Assembly: GCF_018595715.1 (NCBI RefSeq)
Contig: NZ_JAHEOJ010000020.1
Span: 124,001-188,000, forward strand
Origin: Glaciecola sp. XM2
GTDB lineage: Bacteria; Pseudomonadota; Gammaproteobacteria; Enterobacterales; Alteromonadaceae
Direction: 5' to 3'
Length of the DNA: 64,000 bases
A model generated the notes under the pieces. It was not told where the DNA came from, made no database searches, and saw only the letters and a program-made list of their open reading frames with translations. This document shows, piece after piece, positions 54,607 through 62,396 of the stretch. Positions within the stretch are counted from its first letter, which is position 1, and the number at the start of each line of letters is the position of its first letter. A program made the position numbers and the translations under genes.

Positions 54607-55251
54607 ATGAGCGATCATATATTTGATGTAGACGCTTTTATTCAATCTCTTGAAGGCAAGGTAGTCATCGCCGGTTATGGCAGTTTACTATCGAGCAGTA
54701 GTCGAGAACGGCATAGTCAATTATTTACACCTACCATACCGGTATTTGTAGACGGCTGGCAGCGAGGTTGGCTTACGCGCGCATACCACGAGTCGCAAAC
54801 ATATGTGGGAGCACTACCAAATCGTCAAAGCAGCTTAAACGCGCAGCTTATTCCCATGCAAATCAATCCGGCTTTTGAAACGAGAGAGCAGGATTATCGT
54901 TTTACGAAAATCGCGCTCGAGCAAATTCGATTACCTAGGAATTTCAGTCAAGATAAAGAGCTTAGCAATGCTTTGCAGCGCACACCCATTTATATTTGCG
55001 AAACACTGGACGTGAAAGAAGCGGATGATGAGCATCCCGTCAATTTCAGCTATGTGGCGACTTGTTTGGCAGGCTCTCATGAAGGCTGCCAACATGAAGG
55101 GATAGACGACTTTTTAAATCATACAAGTCATTGGCGAAAAGCACACATTAACATGGATATTGAACGTGCCGAATATCCTCGTAGTGCAGATTTAAGTGAA
55201 AGTGCACTGCAACACTTCGCGGCGAGATTGCGCCGGCACCTAAAAGAATAA
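54607..55251 (+). CDS. gamma-glutamylcyclotransferase-fold protein, next to epmA
   Basis: 214 residues, cytoplasmic. 'VVIAGYGSLLSSSSRERH' (residues 19-36) is the YGSL ligand-binding loop of the GGCT/butirosin-BtrG fold, and 'PVFVDGWQRGWLTRAY' is the next conserved strand pair. A glutamate expected to be the general acid is not clear: candidates are in 'ICETLDVKEADDEHP'. There are four cysteines. Its position as third gene after efp and epmA invites the idea that it acts on a gamma-glutamyl or lysyl conjugate in EF-P modification, but this is inference only. Confidence 0.65.
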   Translation: MSDHIFDVDAFIQSLEGKVVIAGYGSLLSSSSRERHSQLFTPTIPVFVDGWQRGWLTRAYHESQTYVGALPNRQSSLNAQLIPMQINPAFETREQDYRFTKIALEQIRLPRNFSQDKELSNALQRTPIYICETLDVKEADDEHPVNFSYVATCLAGSHEGCQHEGIDDFLNHTSHWRKAHINMDIERAEYPRSADLSESALQHFAARLRRHLKE

Positions 55252-55279
55252 AAGGCTGCTTCGAGTCAGCCTTTTATAT
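55250..55279 (+). terminator. bidirectional terminator between the GGCT gene and the aldehyde dehydrogenase
   Basis: Stem AAAAGGCTG (55250-55258) / CAGCCTTTT (55267-55275), 8-base loop, with T tracts on both strands. It overlaps the stop codon of the plus-strand gene. Confidence 0.85.
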
Positions 55280-55312
55280 AAGGATATAGCTAAAACGTTT
55301 GACGTTTAAAAG

Positions 55313-56743
55313 CTAACTAGGAGTGCGTAGCACCATCAATCGAATTTCAGTCATATCGGCAATCGCATAGCGAATACCTTCACGACCCAACCCAGATTCT
55401 TTGACTCCGCCGTAGGGCATGTTATCCACTCGCCAACTAGGTACATCACCTATTACCACACCGCCAACGTCGAGCGTATCCCATGCTTTATGGGCTTTGT
55501 AAATATCACGAGTGAAGATACCCGCTTGTAAACCAAACTGACTGTCATCAACGAGTCTCAAGGCCTCGTCAAAGTCACTGAATGAACTTATTACAGAGAC
55601 CGGGCCAAAGGCTTCTTCGGTAACCGCTTCGCAATCTCTTGGGACATTTTCTAGGACGGTTGCTTGCAGCATAGCGCCATCACGCTGTCCACCGCACAAT
55701 AAATTTGCGCCTGCGGCCACTGCGCTTTGAATCCATCCGTCTAAGCGCTTAGCTTCGCTTTGAGAGATCATAGGGCCTATAAAGGTGTCTTCATTGAGCG
55801 GGTCACCATGTATGAGCGCTTCGACTTTGCTAACGTAACGCGCTTTAAAATCGTCGTATAAACTGTCATGCACCAGCACTCGCTGAACGCTGATACAGCT
55901 TTGTCCAGATTGATAATACGCACCAAAAATAATGCGCTCTACCGCGTCGTCTAAATCCGTTCCCTCGTCGACTACGCATGCCGCGTTGCCGCCAAGCTCT
56001 AATATGACAGGCTTTTTGCCAGCTTTTGCTTTTAGTTGCCAACCTACATCAGGGGAGCCGGTAAAGCTGAGTAATTTAAAACGCTCGTCGGTAGTAAACA
56101 AATCGGCGCCGTCGCGACTGCAAGGTAAAATGGAAAACGCGCCCTCAGGTAGGTCAGTTTCTGCCAAAATTTCACCAATGATGAGAGCACCGATAGGCGT
56201 TCTACTCGCGGGTTTTAAAACAAACGCACATCCAGCTGCAATAGCAGGTGCGATTTTGTGGGCCGCTAAGTTAAGCGGAAAGTTAAACGGTGAGATAAAA
56301 GAGCAAGGCCCTATGGGAACGTGTTTATACATTCCGGTGTAACCTTTGGCTCTTTCGGTAATCTCTAGATTAATTACTTCGCCATTAATCCGCACCGATT
56401 CTTCGGCGGCAATTTTAAAGGTATCAATCAGACGCGTGACCTCACCTCGTGCATCTTTGATGGGTTTTCCTGCTTCGATGCATAGGGAGTAGGCCAGTTC
56501 ATCAAACCGTTTCTTAAAGCCCTCAATACAGTGTTCTAGAATTTTTTGACGCTGGTAAGGAGCCATTTTATTTAGAGCCGGCTGGGCTTTTTCGGCAGCA
56601 GCGATGGCTTGGTCAATAACCTTTGCATCTGCAAGCGCTACGCGCGTAGCCACTTCTTCGGTAAATTTATTGGTAATTTCCAAATCTTCATTTGCATACA
56701 CTGGCTTGTTAGCCAAGTAGTACGGATAGGATGTTGCTAACAT
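55313..56743 (-). CDS. NAD(P)-dependent aldehyde dehydrogenase
   Basis: 476 residues. Catalytic Cys is in 'YQSGQSCISVQRV' (about residue 283), Glu in 'ILELGGNAACVV' (about 249), NAD-binding Gly-rich 'SFTGSPDVG' (about 225), and the typical 'SPFNFPLNLAAHKIAPAIAAG' (about 150-170). The C-terminus 'MPYGGVKESGLGREGIRYAIADMTEIRLM' resembles the glyceraldehyde-3-phosphate/lactaldehyde/sulfolactaldehyde dehydrogenase branch. It is 10 bases downstream of an acetolactate-synthase-type gene, so both form an operon. The substrate may be an aldehyde made by, or fed into, that ThDP enzyme. Confidence 0.92.
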   Translation of the reverse strand: MLATSYPYYLANKPVYANEDLEITNKFTEEVATRVALADAKVIDQAIAAAEKAQPALNKMAPYQRQKILEHCIEGFKKRFDELAYSLCIEAGKPIKDARGEVTRLIDTFKIAAEESVRINGEVINLEITERAKGYTGMYKHVPIGPCSFISPFNFPLNLAAHKIAPAIAAGCAFVLKPASRTPIGALIIGEILAETDLPEGAFSILPCSRDGADLFTTDERFKLLSFTGSPDVGWQLKAKAGKKPVILELGGNAACVVDEGTDLDDAVERIIFGAYYQSGQSCISVQRVLVHDSLYDDFKARYVSKVEALIHGDPLNEDTFIGPMISQSEAKRLDGWIQSAVAAGANLLCGGQRDGAMLQATVLENVPRDCEAVTEEAFGPVSVISSFSDFDEALRLVDDSQFGLQAGIFTRDIYKAHKAWDTLDVGGVVIGDVPSWRVDNMPYGGVKESGLGREGIRYAIADMTEIRLMVLRTPS

Positions 56744-56753
56744 AATGCCTCCT

Positions 56754-58394
56754 TTATAATTTAGCGCTCAGTTCACGAATGGTTTTATTGAGAGTTTCAT
56801 CATTGAGACTATAATCCACCGGGACATCAATCAAATGAACGCCAGGCTCTGCTAAGCATTTAGTCAGTTGCGGTGCAACCTCATTTGCAGCGTTTACCCG
56901 CCAACCTTTGCCGCCGTAGCTTTCAACATATTTGACAAAATCTGGGTTGAGATAGTCTAGCCCGTAGTTGTCAAAGCCCATGTTTGATTGCTTCCACTTG
57001 ATCATGCCGTAAGCATCATCACGCAAAATTAAAATGACGATATGCAGTTTCAAGCGCACTGCCGTTTCAATCTCTTGGCTGTTCATCATAAAGCCGCCAT
57101 CACCACATACGGTGATTACCGGTTTATCGGGGTAGACTAATTTGGCTGCCATGGCCGATGGAAGGCCTGCGCCCATAGTGGCTAATGCGTTGTCGAGTAG
57201 CAAAGTATTAGGGAAGGGCGCTGGATAGTTGCGAGCAAACCATATTTTGTAAACGCCATTGTCTAAGGTCACTATGCCGTCTTTTGGCATTGCTGAGCGA
57301 ACCTCTTTGACAAAACGCTCTGGCAGTATAGGGAAGCGTTCGTCTTGCTCAGCCGCTTGGCGGTGGTCGATATTTGCTTGATGAACATCATCATAGAAAT
57401 CTAGCTTCCAATGCACTTGTGATGAAATGCCTTCTTTAATTTGCCAAATACTGTTGGCAATATCGCCAATGACTTCAAGTTGAGGGAAATACACAGGGTC
57501 TACTGCTGCGGTTTCAAAGTTAATATGCATCACTTTTTGCCCTCCTACTTCCATAAAGAAGGGAGGTTTCTCAACGACGTCATGGCCTACATTGATAATA
57601 AGGTCGGCGCGTTTAATTGCTCGGTGCACAAAATCGCCTGCACTTAATGCTGTGTTGCCCATGAACTTTTGATGATTTTCATCAATCACGCCTTTACCCA
57701 TTTGTGTGGTAATAAAAGGGATACCAGTTTTTTCGACAAATTCTCCCAGCATTTTAGCGGTGAGCTTTCGATTAGCACCCGCACCGATTAACAGCACCGG
57801 AGATTTAGCCTTTTCAATCATCTCAACTGCCGCGCTAATCGCTTTGTATTCTGCAATGGGGCGTCTGGCTGTGCTTTGTGCTAGCAGTGGTGCGCTGGTT
57901 TGTTCCGCAGCTATATCTTCTGGTAGTTCAATATGAGTGGCGCCTGGGCGCTCTTCGCTGGCAAGTCTAAATGCTTCGCGGACCACTGATGGAATGCGGT
58001 CGCCGCTTACCACTTGTGTTGTGTATTTGGTAATGGGTCGCATCATGTCTACCACATCAATTACTTGAAAGCGGCCTTGTTTGCTGGTTTTGATTGGCTT
58101 TTGGCCTGTGATCATCAAAATAGGCATGGCGCCTAGCTGTGCATATGCAGCGGGTGTTACGAGGTTAGTTGCGCCGGGGCCTAATGTTGCTAAACATACG
58201 CCTACTTTTCCAGTGAGTCGTCCGTATGTTGCGGCCATAAAGCCTGCACCTTGTTCGTGTCGGGTCAGGATGAGTTTTATACTAGAACCTCTTAGCGACT
58301 CGAGTAAGTCGAGATTTTCCTCACCGGGGATCCCAAAAATATACTCTACGCCTTCTGCTTCGAGTGCTTTTACCATAAGGTCGGATGCTTTCAT
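56754..58394 (-). CDS. acetolactate-synthase-type ThDP enzyme (large subunit)
   Basis: 546 residues from the ATG at 58394, which has AAGGA eight bases upstream; the ATG five codons earlier (58409) lacks one. The N-terminal Pyr domain has 'YIFGIPGEENLDLLESL' and 'TRHEQGAGFMAATYGRLTG' with the ThDP glutamate. The central domain binds FAD or a nucleotide. The C-terminal PP domain has 'CGDGGFMMNSQEIETAVRLKLHIVILILRDDAYGMIKWKQ', the GDG-x(20+)-N metal/ThDP motif. No ilvN/ilvH regulatory subunit is nearby, so it resembles catabolic AlsS or a relative rather than the biosynthetic IlvB. Linked with an aldehyde dehydrogenase. Cytoplasmic. Confidence 0.9.
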   Translation of the reverse strand: MKASDLMVKALEAEGVEYIFGIPGEENLDLLESLRGSSIKLILTRHEQGAGFMAATYGRLTGKVGVCLATLGPGATNLVTPAAYAQLGAMPILMITGQKPIKTSKQGRFQVIDVVDMMRPITKYTTQVVSGDRIPSVVREAFRLASEERPGATHIELPEDIAAEQTSAPLLAQSTARRPIAEYKAISAAVEMIEKAKSPVLLIGAGANRKLTAKMLGEFVEKTGIPFITTQMGKGVIDENHQKFMGNTALSAGDFVHRAIKRADLIINVGHDVVEKPPFFMEVGGQKVMHINFETAAVDPVYFPQLEVIGDIANSIWQIKEGISSQVHWKLDFYDDVHQANIDHRQAAEQDERFPILPERFVKEVRSAMPKDGIVTLDNGVYKIWFARNYPAPFPNTLLLDNALATMGAGLPSAMAAKLVYPDKPVITVCGDGGFMMNSQEIETAVRLKLHIVILILRDDAYGMIKWKQSNMGFDNYGLDYLNPDFVKYVESYGGKGWRVNAANEVAPQLTKCLAEPGVHLIDVPVDYSLNDETLNKTIRELSAKL

Positions 58395-58409
58395 CTGTAA
58401 TCCTTTCAT

Positions 58410-58930
58410 GCTGGTTGATATTCAAAATGCGATTTTGAGATAACAACAGAATTGACGATATCCATACTGCGGATTGTGATTTGAAAATTCGATAAAGTGT
58501 TTTGCTAGACTAATAGTCTTTTATCAACAGGTATTTTCCTTATAAACACCATAACATTAAAGCCTTGCGCTTTGCTAATGAGAAGTTTTACTTAGATGTG
58601 CGATTAAAATATAAACAGGTTTGAATTTTATTGCTCATTAGGACCGAGCTTTCAAGCTGATAGCCAATTCTGCAGTTTGTTTACCCAATAGCTTAAGAAC
58701 ACCCTGATTGGAGTTATCTTTTGTATAGAGCTTTGGCAAAACAATAAGAACACCATATCAAAATCAGTTTTACGCTACTCCAAGTTTCACCATAGCCACG
58801 ACATGTTACAAGTGATTTGTGACGATACTCACTAACACGTTTACTGCCGTAAATAAAATCTGCAAAGCAAGATTTGAATTGATATATTGTTTGGCGAAAG
58901 AAACAAATAGCCAAAATAGGAATCCAGTAG
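58410..58930. other. intergenic stretch before the S9 peptidase
   Basis: 521 bases between divergent genes, AT-rich. A minus-strand open frame (58714-59031) runs into the peptidase start and has no ribosome site or domain. No terminator-like or repeated sequence stood out. The two promoters for the divergent genes must lie here, but I could not pick a good -35/-10 pair. Confidence 0.5.
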
Positions 58931-61003
58931 ATGAGCTTAAAAACAAAAATAAGTGGTCTAGTGCTTTGTTTAGGATGTGTTGTCGCTGTCCCATATGCAT
59001 TCGCGACCACCGACGCTAGCACTAACGACAATCAAGTTATTACGTACCAAGACTTGTTTCATTTAGAATATGCGGCGAATCCGTTAATTATGCCCGACGG
59101 CGATACCGTACTTTATGAGCGTCGCAGCATGGATATTATGACTGACTCGCAGCGAACTAATCTATGGACAGTATCCTTAGATGGAAGTACGCATATGCCA
59201 TTGATGTCTAGTATGGCCAATCATAGCAGTGCGGTATTCTCGCCAGATGGCACTAAAATGGCCTATTTGTCGAGCAAGGAAGGCAAAACACAAATCTATT
59301 TGCGCGATATGGCCACAGGTAATACGGCTCGTGTTACCGACGTAAACATGACGCCAAACTCATTAAGCTTCTCGCCAGATGGCAAACAGCTAGCGTTTGC
59401 AATGTTTACACCCACCGCTGCAAAAAGTTTGTTTACACTGCCGGCAAAACCGCCTGGTGCTGAATGGGCCGAAGAAGCGCACTACATTGACCAGACATTG
59501 TTCCAGCGAGACGGTGCTGGGATGAATCGACCAGGCAACATGCATGTTTATGTGGTGCCGAGCATAGGCGGCACGCCTCGCCAAATTACTTCAGGGGAGC
59601 ATAATTATGGTGGTCAGCTAAGCTGGACGCAGGCTGGCGATGCAATCGTGATGTCTGCAAACATCCGAGAAGACAGCGACTTTGACGTATTTAATAGCGA
59701 TATAATTGTCGTCAATGTTGCCGATGGTAGCCTGACTAAGCTCACCTCAGAAACAGGTCCAGAAAGTAATCCACACTTAAGTCCTAACGGCAAGCTATTG
59801 GCGTTTACCGGCTATGTTGATAACGGCAAATCGAGTCAAATTAATCATCTTTTTGTCATGAATACCGATGGTTCGGATATGAAAGATCTTACTCCCGAAC
59901 TTGACCGCTCAGTTGGCGATATTCAGTGGGCTGAAAATAGCCGAGGTTTATACTTCAGCTATGACGATGCGGGCAAAAAGAACGTGGCTTATGTGAATTT
60001 ATCGGGTAAGCGCACTCTTAAAACAGACGCGCTTGGTGGGCAAAGCATTGGCCGTCCTTACACTTCTGGAGATTATGTTGCCACAGACGATGGTGAGGTC
60101 GTATTTACCTTATCTACCGGTGACCGTCCTGCTGATTTGGCGGTGGTGGATAAACGCGGAAATGTGACGCGTTTAACCGACCTCAACGGTGATATTTTTG
60201 ATCATAAAGTGATGAACAAGCCTGAACTCCTTACAGTGAAAAGTTCTTTTGATGACCGCGAATTGCTTGCTTGGATTGTGAAACCCCCGATGTTTGATCC
60301 AAGTAAAAAGTATCCTTTGATTCTTGAGATTCATGGTGGTCCGCATACCGCTTATGGGCCAGAGTTCTCAACCGAAGTGCAAATGTTTGCAGCAGCAGGT
60401 TATGTGGTGGTTTATGGCAACCCTAGAGGCTCCACATCTATGGGTACCGAATTTGCGAACTTGATTGATAAAAACTACCCTTCAGAGGACTATAACGACC
60501 TTATTGATATGGTAGACGGCGTCATTGCACAAGGGTATATCGATGAGCGTAATTTATTTGTCACTGGCGGTTCTGGCGGTGGTGTACTGACCGCGTGGAT
60601 CATTGGTAACACCGATCGCTTTGCCGCAGCGGTAGTTGCAAAGCCTGTGATTAACTGGATCAGCATGATTGGTACATCTGATATTTACACGTTCATGGCG
60701 CGCTATTGGTTTACTGATTTACCTTGGAATGACGTTGATCAATACTGGCAGCGTTCGCCACTACGTTTAGTGGGCAACGTGACGACACCTACCATGGTAC
60801 TAACCGGAGAGTTGGATGTAAGAACGCCTATGACCGAAAGTGAGCAATACTACGGTGCACTAAGGTTGGAGGGTGTAGAAAGTTCTTTAGTTAGAATTCA
60901 AGGCGCATACCATGGTATTGCAGCTAAACCGTCTAATTTAGGCCGCAAAATCGGCAACATATTGGCATGGTTTGATAAATATAAAACTACTGATGAAGAG
61001 TAG
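58931..61003 (+). CDS. S9 (prolyl oligopeptidase-like) peptidase, exported
   Basis: 690 residues. Signal peptide KTKISGLVLCLGCVVAVPYAFA, periplasmic. A PD40/propeller domain covers about 40-420 with repeated 'SPDG' strands, and the alpha/beta hydrolase domain about 430-690, with nucleophile Ser in 'VTGGSGGGVLTAWI' (about 547), Asp in 'LTGELDVRTPM' (about 629) and His in 'IQGAYHGI' (about 660). It is of the dipeptidyl-peptidase/acylaminoacyl-peptidase type (S9C-like) rather than DPP-IV, since the propeller lacks the EE-motif loop. Ends with a strong terminator shared with the convergent cyclophilin. Confidence 0.93.
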   Translation: MSLKTKISGLVLCLGCVVAVPYAFATTDASTNDNQVITYQDLFHLEYAANPLIMPDGDTVLYERRSMDIMTDSQRTNLWTVSLDGSTHMPLMSSMANHSSAVFSPDGTKMAYLSSKEGKTQIYLRDMATGNTARVTDVNMTPNSLSFSPDGKQLAFAMFTPTAAKSLFTLPAKPPGAEWAEEAHYIDQTLFQRDGAGMNRPGNMHVYVVPSIGGTPRQITSGEHNYGGQLSWTQAGDAIVMSANIREDSDFDVFNSDIIVVNVADGSLTKLTSETGPESNPHLSPNGKLLAFTGYVDNGKSSQINHLFVMNTDGSDMKDLTPELDRSVGDIQWAENSRGLYFSYDDAGKKNVAYVNLSGKRTLKTDALGGQSIGRPYTSGDYVATDDGEVVFTLSTGDRPADLAVVDKRGNVTRLTDLNGDIFDHKVMNKPELLTVKSSFDDRELLAWIVKPPMFDPSKKYPLILEIHGGPHTAYGPEFSTEVQMFAAAGYVVVYGNPRGSTSMGTEFANLIDKNYPSEDYNDLIDMVDGVIAQGYIDERNLFVTGGSGGGVLTAWIIGNTDRFAAAVVAKPVINWISMIGTSDIYTFMARYWFTDLPWNDVDQYWQRSPLRLVGNVTTPTMVLTGELDVRTPMTESEQYYGALRLEGVESSLVRIQGAYHGIAAKPSNLGRKIGNILAWFDKYKTTDEE

Positions 61004-61022
61004 CCTTTTGCATTAAAGCAAT

Positions 61023-61058
61023 AAAAAAGCCGATACCTTCAAAAGTATCGGCTTTTTA
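61023..61058. terminator. bidirectional terminator between the S9 peptidase and the cyclophilin
   Basis: Stem AAAAAGCCGATAC (61024-61036) / GTATCGGCTTTTT (61045-61057), 8-base loop, with T tracts on both strands; 20 bases after the peptidase stop and 18 before the cyclophilin stop. Confidence 0.92.
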
Positions 61059-61075
61059 CGTTTCGAATGTGTGAT

Positions 61076-61690
61076 TTATTGTTCCGCTAAAATAGTTGCT
61101 TTGACAAGTACAATGTCTTCTTTTGGTACATCTTGAAAACGAATAAGCGGTCTGTATTCAGTTTCTACTTTTGACATAGCGTCTAAGACTTCTGTACCGG
61201 ATACCGCACTGCCAAAAACCGTGTAGCCCCAGTTTCTGCCTGGGTCAAGATTGTCATTATCATCTAAGTTAAAGAAAAACTGTCGTAATGCCGAATGCGG
61301 GTCATTTTGACGCGCCATTGCGATGGAGTACCAGTCATTTTTTAGTCCGTTACCTGATTCGTTTAAAATGGGGTCCTTAGTCTCCTTTTCTTTAAAATCA
61401 GGGGAGTATCCGCCGCCTTGGATAATATAGTCCGGAATGAGGCGATGAAAAATAGTATTGTCGTATTCCCCGCGCTTCACGTAATCGAGAAAACTATTTA
61501 CCGTCAGCGGCGCTTTTCGGCGATTCAGTTCAATGACAATATCGCCCATGCTGGTTTCAAATTTAACGCGTGGATATAAATTATCGGGTTGAATTTTTGA
61601 GCCGGCTTGCTTGCTAGGGTCAACAACTTGCGCAGTGGCTGCAAACATAAATATGCAAATTACAGATGTAAATATAGTGCGTATCATCAT
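61076..61690 (-). CDS. exported cyclophilin-type peptidyl-prolyl isomerase
   Basis: About 204 residues from the ATG at 61690 (or 61687), with AGGA upstream; the longer frame to 61756 is rejected as it overlaps the DUF2059 gene end and hides the signal peptide MMIRTIFTSVICIFMFAATAQ. The cyclophilin core reads 'VKFETSMGDIVIELNRRKAPLTVNSFLDYVKRGEYDNTIFHRLIPDYIIQGGGYSPDF', then 'GLKNDWYSIAMARQNDPHSALRQFFFNLDDN' and 'WGYTVFGSAVSGTEVLD'. It catalyses proline isomerisation in periplasmic protein folding, like PpiA. It follows a DUF2059 gene by 37 bases and may be co-transcribed with it. Confidence 0.92.
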   Translation of the reverse strand: MMIRTIFTSVICIFMFAATAQVVDPSKQAGSKIQPDNLYPRVKFETSMGDIVIELNRRKAPLTVNSFLDYVKRGEYDNTIFHRLIPDYIIQGGGYSPDFKEKETKDPILNESGNGLKNDWYSIAMARQNDPHSALRQFFFNLDDNDNLDPGRNWGYTVFGSAVSGTEVLDAMSKVETEYRPLIRFQDVPKEDIVLVKATILAEQ

Positions 61691-61727
61691 ATATTCCTGC
61701 TCCTGAACGATTGATACTGAACGTAGA

Positions 61728-62231
61728 TTATTGCTCTGCGTCTTCAAGCGCCTCAAGCGCTTCAGTTAAATCCTTGCCTAGCGCCTGTAGCTTTGGCATT
61801 GCGTTTTGCGCCATGGCCTGTCCGATTTGCATTGATTCTTGCGCCACGACCGGCATAGTGCGAAGCACCGACTGGCCTGCTGGTGATTGATAAAACGCTA
61901 AAATATCAGCAATTTCTTGCTCAGTGAAATTCTGAAGGTATACGTGTCTCAATTCTACCTTCATCGCGTCCCAACTCATCTCATCCATCATCACTTGTGT
62001 CATTTCTTGATGATACTTTGCATATACGGCTGTTTGCTCTGCGGTCAAGTTTCTATCCTTGAGGTTGTCGATGTAGATGCTTTCCATCTGCGAGAACATC
62101 ACCTCCATGGTCTTGTCCATCTCCATGATCTCAAAAAGCTTATCAAGGTTGTCTTGCGTGGTGTTTGTTTGGGCCTGAGAGGCGGTTGCAATTGAGATAG
62201 ATAAAACGACAAAGACAAAAAACGTTTTCAT
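61728..62231 (-). CDS. DUF2059 family exported protein
   Basis: 167 residues with signal peptide MKTFFVFVVLSISIATASQA. The core 'LRHVYLQNFTEQEIADILAFYQSPAGQSVLRTMPVVAQESMQIGQ' is the family signature (FTxxEixxixxFYxSPxGqk). Function is unknown; members are usually periplasmic. It is upstream of the cyclophilin gene, at 37-bp distance. Confidence 0.9.
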   Translation of the reverse strand: MKTFFVFVVLSISIATASQAQTNTTQDNLDKLFEIMEMDKTMEVMFSQMESIYIDNLKDRNLTAEQTAVYAKYHQEMTQVMMDEMSWDAMKVELRHVYLQNFTEQEIADILAFYQSPAGQSVLRTMPVVAQESMQIGQAMAQNAMPKLQALGKDLTEALEALEDAEQ

Positions 62232-62322
62232 ACTGTAATTTCCTTATTAACATTTACATGAATAGTTAGGCGGCCCATATTATTGCAAATAATGCGCGAT
62301 GTACAATAGGCGAAGATTGACG

Positions 62323-62376
62323 CAAAAAAGAGATTGAACGCTCAAACACACAAAGCGTGTACTGAGCGCCAATCTC
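62323..62376 (-). terminator. rho-independent terminator of the GH13 gene
   Basis: Long imperfect stem: AGATTGAACGCTCA and AACACAC on the left (62331-62351), GTGT-AC-TGAGCGCCAATCT on the right (62357-62375). The A run at 62324-62329 gives a U run on the minus strand; it begins 22 bases after the stop at 62397. Confidence 0.75.
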
Positions 62377-62396
62377 TACACAGGGAAATCGATAGA

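Noticed and set aside
58714-59031. 105-codon minus-strand frame overlapping the start of the S9 peptidase
   Set aside because: No ribosome site or domain; overlaps the signal peptide coding region of a clear gene.
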